A stretch of 64,000 bases of DNA from Sparassis latifolia (lineage: Eukaryota > Basidiomycota > Agaricomycetes > Polyporales > Sparassidaceae), in contig CM031556.1 of NCBI GenBank assembly GCA_018466975.1, positions 2,356,001 through 2,420,000 on the forward strand, given 5' to 3'. The position numbers and the translations under genes are program-made. Below, in pieces: positions 56,347 through 64,000 of the stretch (the first letter of the stretch is position 1; each line of letters starts with the position of its first letter). The notes beneath the pieces are model-generated. The model searched no databases and was not told where the DNA came from. It worked only from the letters and a program-made list of their open reading frames with translations.

Positions 56347-58629
56347 TTATATGTAGCTGGCCGGTCCACCCTGCATTTTTAGCACCGTTCGTGTTCTGAT
56401 CTTCTGTATTAGATTCTTCAACGCCCCTGCTGGTACATACCCGCTTTTTCGGAGGTCCCCAACCAGCTCGTTTGCCAGCGCCCATTCCTGCTTGGCCAGT
56501 AAGCCTTCCAGGAGAATATACCAGGTGTCACCGCCGATAAACATCTTCCGCTTCGTCATCTCTCTGTAGTATCGTAGCGCGTGCTGGACTCCCGCATGTT
56601 CCCGGTTTCCTAGACAAGTGCGGATCAAGAGGTTGTAGGTCACCTTGTTTGGTTGTATGCCACGAGCCTGCATCTTTTCCAATATGCGTTGCCTGTAATC
56701 TTCAACTACACGGGGATCAAGCCAGTTTCCGCGGTGAATACCCGTCAAGATACTGGTATACGTGACTTCGTTCGGCTGCATGTCGGGCAACTCGCTCTGC
56801 TCCATCTTCGAGAGTAGCTCGAGAGCTCCACGGAAGCTGGATTCCGTCTGCGCCCTCATCTGGTGGTCGATGATTGCAGATATCGTGGCAGCGTTCGGCT
56901 CGACGCCCTGTTTCTTCATCAAACTGATGACGATCTGCGGTGCGTCGTCCCGTACTTTGAGTAGTGCAGAAAGGACGATGGAGAAAGTAAACACGTCTCC
57001 GACGATTCCAGCTGGCTCGATCATTTCCAGGACGTCTGCCAACTGCTTCAGGTCCCCTTGCTTTCCGTAATACCGGAGAATTGTATTGAACGTGACGATG
57101 TCAGGTTTAGGACCCTCTGTCTGCAATTGCTGAAGGAGATTGCGTGCTTCGATCTCCCGCTGATTGAACAGGAGACCGTGAAGTACAGTGTTATAGACAA
57201 CGAGTACTGTAGACTCCTCAGGACGAGGGGACAGTTTAGGAAGTGATTCTTTGAAAGCTCGGAGTCTCTTCATGGCTTCGTCCGGCTGGCCTGCATAAAA
57301 GAGGGCATGTATCAGGGCACGATGCGTCATTGCGTCGGGCTTGAACCCCTGCGCAAGCATGACGTTCCACGTATCCACAGCCATATCGACAACTCGGAGC
57401 TCGGCATAACCATCGATTAGGGCATTCCATGTGACAATATTTGGACGTATTCCGAGCCGAATCATATCGTCCCAAAGTTTCTCAGTGAGGTCCATTCGTC
57501 GGCATCGCAGAAAACCTGTTATGAAGGAAGCCCAGGCGAAGTCAGGCATGACAACTAGTCCGTGAATGTTCTTCTCCGATGCATTAGCAGTCAAACATGG
57601 ATTTGGCCCCGACATCCCCTCTATAATGGACCTGTAGAACTTCTCCAACGCCTTGTCTGCAAAATCCCTCGTGAGATTTGCGATCTGCCTAGAGAATGCA
57701 CCAGGTCTGGCAACAAGTCTCGCCGCGTTCAGATGCGGAACGTACAGAGTAAGCTTGTCGCGGAGAGGATGGTCATGACCAAGGTGTCGCAGAAGCTCTT
57801 CATATGAGCTGAGGTGAATGCGGGCCCTAACCTGTAGAGCAGCTTGCAGGGCCTCGTCATAGGAATTCTGTATGATATGGGCAGTGACTGCGAGGAGTAA
57901 GATGTCACCTTGTACGAGAGTGTAAACAGGCGATTGTATGGTTACGTCTGTGCTGGATTCGTCTTCATCCTTTACATCCTCCTTGATGTCATCTACTTGC
58001 TGCCGAGGATCATTCTCTTGCAGAAGCGACAGATAAAGCTGATACGAATGGAGAACTGCATTCGCATCACCAAGTTTGACGTATGAAAGCATATACGCCT
58101 TCAGGCCCTCGATAGCACCCCCACTTGCTGCTACCACAGCTATCTCTTCCAACGCTTCAGCCTCCACGCGGCTCCAAGGAAGATCCGGAGATCTGCCATC
58201 ACAGACTGCAGCAACATATCTGGAGTACACGTCATGGTGTGATGGTCCAAAGAAAGCGAGTAAGTTCTTCGCTTTGAGAGTCGTCCAAAATCTCCAAGCT
58301 TTCGTGATGTTCGAGGTCTCGAGAGCGTGTCTAAGCTCTGGTATAACTCTGTTAAACAACGCAACCTGCGAATCTGTAGGAGCCCCGACCAACTGATCGT
58401 GGAAAGCTTGGATTTGTAAATCCAGTTTGTTTAGAATGGTGGCAGGACTGTAATTGGAGGACGTGGAGGCGGTGGGTATATGTGGCACATTTGGCTTGTT
58501 AGAACCATTGTGTATCTGTAGCTTCACAGGTGCCTTCTTCGACGCGTTCCGCGTGAAGATAAGGCCTGGAACGAGGAAGTCGAGAGAGACGGGTGACGCG
58601 ATTTTATGACAGGCATTTCGGAGAAGCAT
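56347..58629 (-). CDS. Mitochondrial pentatricopeptide repeat (PPR) protein
   Basis: RNA-binding organellar protein, 760 residues in one exon, which is unusual in this intron-rich window. The start at 58629 gives MLLRNACHKIASPVSLDFLV and RNASKKAPVKLQ, a presequence-like N-terminus. PPR motifs are clear from about residue 370: VMPDFAWASFITGFLRCRRM, RPNIVTWNALIDGYAELRVV, FKPDAMTHRALIHALFYAGQ, LVVYNTVLHGLLFNQREIEA, KPDIVTFNTILRYYGKQGDL, VGDVFTFSIVLSALLKVRDD, VEPNAATISAIIDHQMRAQT, QPNEVTYTSILTGIHRGNWL, IQPNKVTYNLLIRTCLGNRE and one more. That is about ten repeats. Likely acts in mitochondrial mRNA stability or translation; the target cannot be inferred. Divergent from CYC4. Confidence 0.93.
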   Translation of the reverse strand: MLLRNACHKIASPVSLDFLVPGLIFTRNASKKAPVKLQIHNGSNKPNVPHIPTASTSSNYSPATILNKLDLQIQAFHDQLVGAPTDSQVALFNRVIPELRHALETSNITKAWRFWTTLKAKNLLAFFGPSHHDVYSRYVAAVCDGRSPDLPWSRVEAEALEEIAVVAASGGAIEGLKAYMLSYVKLGDANAVLHSYQLYLSLLQENDPRQQVDDIKEDVKDEDESSTDVTIQSPVYTLVQGDILLLAVTAHIIQNSYDEALQAALQVRARIHLSSYEELLRHLGHDHPLRDKLTLYVPHLNAARLVARPGAFSRQIANLTRDFADKALEKFYRSIIEGMSGPNPCLTANASEKNIHGLVVMPDFAWASFITGFLRCRRMDLTEKLWDDMIRLGIRPNIVTWNALIDGYAELRVVDMAVDTWNVMLAQGFKPDAMTHRALIHALFYAGQPDEAMKRLRAFKESLPKLSPRPEESTVLVVYNTVLHGLLFNQREIEARNLLQQLQTEGPKPDIVTFNTILRYYGKQGDLKQLADVLEMIEPAGIVGDVFTFSIVLSALLKVRDDAPQIVISLMKKQGVEPNAATISAIIDHQMRAQTESSFRGALELLSKMEQSELPDMQPNEVTYTSILTGIHRGNWLDPRVVEDYRQRILEKMQARGIQPNKVTYNLLIRTCLGNREHAGVQHALRYYREMTKRKMFIGGDTWYILLEGLLAKQEWALANELVGDLRKSGYVPAGALKNLIQKIRTRTVLKMQGGPASYI

Positions 58630-58887
58630 GTAACGCTAATCTGAAAAACAGCGACGTTGTGAGATGGTCAGAACACACATAACCGCGTCCACATACCTCA
58701 GGATAAGCCAACCTGGCGAACTCAAAGCCGGAGTGAATATTTGGCCCTGCGGGCGCTTGAGTAGGTGTAGACTCACGTGACTGCACCGACGACCGTCACG
58801 GTGAACGGCCTTTCCAAAGTCTTTTCTCTTTCATCCCAAACCGCGTCCTTCATTGATTTCCGACCTGCAGAACGACCTGTTTACACA

Positions 58888-60991
58888 ATGGGCCACGGTA
58901 ATTCAAACAAGCTTTACGTCACGCATGCAGAGCATTCTGGGTTATTCGGTCAGCACACGGCCTCTTCAGCAGGTTTCAAGGCGTCGGTATCTGTTGGTTC
59001 TGGAGAAAAACATGTCGCTCACTTATCACATAGGAAGAATCAGGGGCCTCCTCCCTCAGCGAGCACCCCATTTGACTGCTGTGCTCTGTCATTGCAACCC
59101 TTCACACATCCTGTATGCGCTCGCAATTCAGACGGAACGGGTTTCGTGTTCGATTTGGTGAACATTATACCGTGGCTGAAGTGAGGTGTCTTGCATAGGG
59201 ATCACTACCTCTAATGACTGTTCTATCCCGAACAGACAGCACAAGAACACAAATCCAATAACGAAGGAGCCATTAGTCCCCGAGGATCTCATTACTCTGC
59301 ACTATGCCCACAAGCCTACCGGGGAAATCCATGATCCCATATCTTTCAAGCCCTTCAGTGAGCACTCCCACATCGTGGCCATTGCATCTACAGGCAACGT
59401 CTTCCTTGCGGAGAGCATCAAGGGTGGTCGCGACCTCGTCGCTGACGTTAAATTTAAGAAGTACCGGAGTTCTGAACCGCAAGTGCGTGCTGGTCTAACG
59501 GTTTCTGTTCTAGGGAGGAAGTTATAATCCTTCAAAATCCACATGGCTTACCTTCTGCGTCCGTTGCAGCGCCTGCAGCGAAGACCACATCATCTGAGCA
59601 GACGAAAACGGTTGCAACCAAACCGAGTGCAAGTGCATCGACTGCACCAACAGTCAAAAAGGCACCTGTTCCTTGTAGGTGCATTCATAAACGTGCTCAC
59701 TGTTTAGTCAAACTTTCTTCCATTGTAGGGAATATTTCGCCGTATTCGACAGGGCTTCCCGGTGCGTCGCTGACTTCCACGTCTGTTGATCCGCAAACTG
59801 CAAGTTCCCAGCTTGTCTGGGACGAGGTATGTACGGTGTACCTATTTTCGTCTTCCAGCTTACGATCGCGTATCGAGTACAGGAGGAGTTGATGTTTGAC
59901 GATTTCGCGAATCCGCCCAAGGGCAAGGGCAAGGAGAAGGATCTTGGGAGACGTCGCGCCTACGTGCGCGTTGTTACTAGCCTCGGCGGCAGTCTTAACA
60001 TGGAGTTATTCTGCGAAAAGGTGGTGTGCAGCCTATGCATATCAATAAGCGGCGGATTTGACTTGCTGTATTAGGCTCCGAAGACTTGCTATAATTTCCT
60101 ACAACTGGCAAAAGCCGGGAAGTACAATGACTGTTTGTTCCATCGACTCGTGCCTGGATTCATGGTGCGCTCTTATACTGTCTGCTTGGATGCAGCTAGT
60201 AGGCATTCGCTCATCATGTCTTGCCAGATTCAAACCGGTGACCCGACCGGTACTGGTTCAGGAGGCACATCATGCTGGGGAACCCCATTCAGGGACGAAT
60301 ATGACATGAGAAATGCTGCGAAGCACGACGCGCGTGGTACTGTAGCTATGGCTAACAAGGGTTCCGGGACAAATGGGTGCGTGTCCTTCGATGTTTTATC
60401 ATTGAGAAGTGGTTGAAGTTGACTCCATCGTCCTCGTAAGCTCACAATTTTACATCACGTTCCGCGAGACACCGAATCTAGACAAGAAGCATACCGTCTT
60501 TGGGAAGCTTGTCGGTGGTGAAGAAGTTCTCGACACTTTAGAATCGATCCCAGTGAAACCAGGAACTGATCGACCTGTGAAGTCTGTCCGCATCACCGAA
60601 GTCGTTATGTTCGTGTTCAAAGCCTGATTACATTCGACCATAGTAACCTCACCTCCCCCTTCCCAGACATCAGGATCCCTTTGAGGAATACAAAACTCGC
60701 CAGCAAAAGAAGATTGCACGCAGAGCTGAGGCCGAACAGAACGCACGTACTGGTAAGGTTGTTGAAAAGAAGGATGGAGATGATGTGAATTGGTTTGGCA
60801 TTAAGGTGGGTTTGGAAAGCACAGCTGTGGGAGGCAATTCGGGGGGAGGTGTTGGAAAATATTTGGGCTCAGGTGGTGGCACAAAGAGAGCGGCTTCACA
60901 CCAGCCATTGATATCCACTCTAGATCCAGAAGTACCGGAGGAGGGCAAGAAGAGACGGAAAATAGGGTTTGGCGACTTCGAAGCATGGTAG
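58888..60991 (+). CDS. RING/U-box-type cyclophilin PPIL2 (CYC4/Cyp60)
   Basis: Peptidyl-prolyl isomerase with an N-terminal modified U-box, a nuclear spliceosome-associated protein in other eukaryotes. The start at 58888 gives [20 protein letters not shown], the invariant N-terminus; an in-frame ATG at 58777 is less likely. U-box: [72 protein letters not shown] Thr/Ala/Ser linker follows. The cyclophilin domain reads [109 protein letters not shown]. The C-terminal extension [21 protein letters not shown] ends at TAG 60989-60991. FHR and QF of the active site are intact. Many small introns. Confidence 0.95.
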
Positions 60992-61062
60992 AGGTCAACA
61001 TCTCCCGCATATGTGTTGCACATTCGTATATATACAGTACAGGCATAACGTTACATAGGGAA

Positions 61063-62003
61063 TCAGGCGACGACAGGTATGCGTTCGCGTTTCTGTGGAA
61101 CCCTGCTTGCTTCCTCTGTAATAATATCATTCAGTGAAGTCGATACTGAAGATGGTGAAAATCATAATCACCTGCAGGTGGTGCTGCAACAGGCTCGGCG
61201 GTAGGTGCTGATGGAAGTTCGGGAAGCATGTCGGGTTTTCCGATCTATACATAGGACTGTCAGCGTCGCTGCAATGGGAAGAGCTTCACGACTAACTGCT
61301 TCTCGTTGCAGTTCCCGCAGCTCTGTTTGGACTGCTTCCTCATCTTCAACTGTGAGATTATTTGCAAGCATCTCGTCAATTTCCTGAAAAATTGCAGGTG
61401 TAAGTAAACGTTCGCACAGAGCTTAGGGCAAGAGGATGTACCCTTTGATACTCTCTTGCTTCCTGTGTTTCTTCTAACAGCTTCTCGACCGTCTCTACAT
61501 TCATTTCTTCGTGGATCTTCTTGAGCACTTCGTTTCCTTGTTGCAGCCCATGTAGTACGGAAACTTGTATCAGAGAAAATTCGATGGTCGAAACCTAAGT
61601 CGCATTGGTATGTGATCAATCAAAACACTGGAGCAGAGGGTTCTTCTTACTAAACTCTCCAAATTCTCCAGCTGCCCATCTGTCTTCAGCAAGAGAGTCT
61701 CCTGATACTTGCGTTTACGCAGAGCAAACAGAGCACGGTCCTTGTTCCCAGCAGCCAAGTGTTGCTTCGCTATCTCATATTCGCGTTCGAGGACAGCTTG
61801 GATCTTCCCCGGGGCTGTTACGACGAGCCCGATTGAGAGCAATCATGGCACACACCTTCTTCTGGTATTGCCTTACTTTGTCTCGCTGCAACTTAAGACT
61901 GTAGGTCGGTAATTATGGAGAGTCGGTGGCTGGCGGGAATGACTTACTCGAGAATCGCCTTGTCCTGTGCAGTAATCTTGGGGAGCGATTGGCTAGTACC
62001 CAT
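61063..62003 (-). CDS. VPS20: ESCRT-III subunit VPS20 (CHMP6)
   Basis: Initiates ESCRT-III polymer assembly on endosomes downstream of ESCRT-II. The start at 62003 gives MGTSQSLPKITAQDKAIL; Gly2 fits N-myristoylation. Next: LKLQRDKVRQYQKK, IQAVLEREYEIAKQHLAAGN, KDRALFALRKRKYQETLLLK, TDGQLENLESLV, TIEFSLIQVSVLHGLQQGNE, VLKKIHEEMNVETVEKLLEE, TQEAREYQREIDEMLANNLT, VEDEEAVQTELRELQREA. Then IGKPDMLPELPSAPTAEPVA, and after a last intron EEASRVPQKRERIPVVA with TGA at 61063-61065. All five core helices and the MIM-like C-terminal segment are present. About seven exons. Confidence 0.95.
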
Positions 62004-62283
62004 CTGTTCGAGTAAAAGACTGCCCAGCAGAATAATGGCAATGAGTGGTCTCAGTGTCCAGCTGAGAGTGGTTGGTGTATGTGGTCAAGCTTTCAAGGCA
62101 CACGCTGATACTGAACACCTGATGACGTCCATAACCATAGACGCCCGATGATTCCGATCGAACCAGTCTCGGCCCAACACAAACCTGATGCCCTTTCAAT
62201 TAAACAGGCCAAGTAAGTACAGCATTAGATTCCTATATATGTGTGCGAGGCAGAACACAATAAATACAGTCCAACACTACCCT

Positions 62284-64000
62284 TAGGCGCGTATTGGGTG
62301 CGACGATCCGTGCAAACCTCCCGAGCCTCCAGAGAAAGAGAACTTGTCAGGTACTGCTGACGTATGAACAGCAGACATGGAAGCCACATACTCTTCACCA
62401 CAGTTCTGCGTGATGAAGTCTTGGAGCATTTTCGTGTAGCGTACTGGGAGTCATGTCAATCTCACGACGAGTCAGCTAAAAAAACAGGAGACATACGAGC
62501 AACGGGGAAGCGGTCCCCCACTCGAGTGATCATTGCGCTAAATTGATGAATGTCGTCGGCTCACTGCATCGTGCATGTAGAAGCAACGGAATTGGTTCTC
62601 ACCGGATATAATCTATCTCAGCTCGTAGAATATCACACTGTTCCTTGACTTTTAACTCGATAGCGACCCGCATGAATCGCACCAATATTCTGCCAGCCAT
62701 GTACCAACAGATCTGACAAAGATGTGAGGGAGACGAGTTCCGACAGAAGGCAATGGCAATCTTCATACCATCGGAAATATGCCAAGAAGTGACAGATCGT
62801 AGCTCGTGGAGGACACGCCGTGCAGCAAGTCCAGGATTGCCCGCGCAGATGTCAAGATCTTCCTTGACGAGACACAAGTCGATCGTCCGACGATAGCGTG
62901 AGTTTCGTGAAGCAGAATCTGTGCACTTGACATGACAAACCAATCAGTGAGTTTATCCATGACATCAGCATAGAAGAGCACCTACAGATGTGACGCCGTC
63001 AAAGAGATGAAAAGATGTGCATCAACGCCGTGACTCTCCATTGGGTCCTTCATATGCTGCGGGAAGGATGCCTTGAACGCGATGATAAGGTCATCCAATT
63101 CCATGAACGCAGGAGTCTTGCGGATGTCCGTGAAGTCCGAGCGTCCAGTGTTGTCTGGACTGTTAGTTGGGGACATCGTTGCTGGATCTTTCGTATGATG
63201 TCTCGCACGGAATCTACAGTTGAAGTTCTTGACCCGAGAAAGTAGTATGGAGGACTTGACATAGAGGATGAACGAATCTGTTTGGTCAGCAGGATGGACG
63301 AGTAGCACATCGTTGTCGTGTGACCACTGTCGGTCATCATGACGTACAAGCACCTGCTTTGAGCATCAGTGCGACGATACCTAAGGAAAAGGATGAAATA
63401 AACTAACCCCTTTGTTGAAATGATCGCCACGGAGAGGCAACAGCTGTGAGACATCTTGATCGTCCAGCATCATCGCCCATCCATTTCCACACCCTTGAGT
63501 CCGCTCCAAAGTATACGCTTGTAAGAGTAAATCAGGAAAGACGAAACAGGATGGACACCCCTAAATACCTAGCCAAAAGGTGTTGCGCCTCACTTCGTCC
63601 TCGATCACAGTGGCAGCTGGGTGTAGGACGGCGGCTGGTTTAAACGATTGCGCGATTGTGTGAAAGGGTGGACAAATGTTCAACCCGCAAGGAACGGCCG
63701 AACGTAGCGACTTCGCGGCTCCGTTGTACGCCTGAGCCATGAAAGTCAGATCGAATTGTTCAAAGACTTAAGTTCAACGAACTCTAACCTCTGACCACCT
63801 TCGACAAAATATACCACTAGTGAGCAGAAAAAAGCAGAAAAGAAGGATTTTAATTACATGCCGTTCGCCCAATACCACCAACTTAGAATGATCAAAGCTA
63901 CACCAAAGTATTTGAGCGCTTTGCTAATAGATGTCTAAGCCGAGCGGCAGCACCTTGTACACCTTGGAAAAGGTCCACACCCAGATGCACGGAGTCCTCG
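62284..64000 (-). CDS. Fungal-specific transcription factor, N-terminal part outside the window
   Basis: Regulator with the fungal_trans (middle homology) domain. At the right edge the exon (from 63954) reads DSVHLGVDLFQGVQ and splices to ALIILSWWYWANGM. Then FMAQAYNGAAKSLRSAVPCG, LNICPPFHTIAQSFKPAAVL, HPAATVIEDEVRRNTFWL, an intron, AYTLERTQGCGNGWAMMLDD, QDVSQLLPLRGDHFNKG, VLVRHDDRQWSHDNDVLLVH, TDSFILYVKSSILLSRVKNF, IRKTPAFMELDDLIIAFKAS, ILLHETHAIVGRSTC, ILTSARAILDLLHGVSSTSY, CWYMAGRILVRFMRVAIELK, MITRVGDRFPVA. The end reads YTKMLQDFITQNCGEEYVAS and FSGGSGGLHGSSHPIRA (TAA 62284-62286). A Zn2Cys6 cluster is expected upstream, beyond 64000; this is not seen. Target genes unknown. Confidence 0.88.

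Noticed and set aside
58777..58887. Upstream in-frame ATG as the CYC4 start
   Set aside because: The family N-terminus is MGHGNS, which begins at 58888; the upstream extension lies in the divergent promoter with the PPR gene.
63931..64000. Possible + strand gene starting MSKPSGSTLYTLEK at the right edge
   Set aside because: The minus strand here continues the transcription factor (DSVHLGVDLFQGVQ spliced to ALIILSWWYW), so the + frame is a shadow.

Overview
The window looks like nuclear DNA of a filamentous basidiomycete, most likely an agaricomycete. Genes are dense and split by many short introns, mostly about 45-60 nt with GT..AG ends. The gene families are typical of this group: a PIL1 eisosome BAR protein, an A-T-R adenylate-forming reductase, F-box/LRR-type proteins, a fungal-specific transcription factor domain, and a decayed CK1-like kinase. 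I saw no bacterial, phage, CRISPR or intact transposon signal, and no convincing tRNA or rRNA gene.

Layout. 1-3264 (-): GRIP-domain golgin, missing only its 3' end. 4290-5352 (+): CK1-like kinase pseudogene. 5510-12172: PEX14 (-), mitochondrial EF-Tu (+), glycine cleavage H protein (+), complex I ESSS/NDUFB11 (-), NAA40 (-). 12173-14152 (+): RIO2. Then 2.6 kb without a recognisable gene. 16738-17515 (-): SPF30/SMNDC1. 19701-20897 (-) and 21917-22913 (+): two divergently transcribed helix-loop-helix-like paralogues with conserved exon lengths and intron phases. 23628-27929 (-): NRPS-like reductase. Then 3.2 kb without a clear gene. 31137-36558 (+): eIF4E, PIL1, TRM44. 36566-40414: two divergent F-box/LRR-like genes, the second with a one-base frame break. 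40737-44310: ELP4 (-), IMP1 (+), TTC1-like (-). 44582-46708 (-): coiled-coil protein with a basidiomycete-type C-terminal domain. 46972-49555: PDH E2 (-) and exosome CSL4 (+). 49909-52123 (+): NudE. 53155-55738 (-): MFS sugar porter. 55973-56296 (+): MIM2-like. 56347-58629 (-): PPR protein. 58888-60991 (+): cyclophilin-RING PPIL2/CYC4. 61063-62003 (-): VPS20. 62284-64000 (-): fungal-specific transcription factor running off the right edge.

Many genes sit head to head over 130-300 bp: PEX14/TUF1, NAA40/RIO2, ELP4/IMP1, LAT1/CSL4, MFS/MIM2 and PPR/CYC4. Five proteins act in mitochondrial metabolism or translation (EF-Tu, H protein, ESSS, PDH E2, PPR) and two in mitochondrial import or maturation (IMP1, MIM2). 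This reads as ordinary euchromatic housekeeping DNA rather than a biosynthetic cluster.

The most distinctive item is the divergent HLH-like pair at 19.7-22.9 kb. Two exons have identical lengths in both genes and three intron phases match, although the proteins have diverged strongly. Other points of interest are a likely alternative intron that decides the RIO2 C-terminus, GC-AG introns in PIL1 and TRM44, a 63-bp in-frame duplication equal to three heptads in NudE, and one-base frame breaks in otherwise conserved genes.
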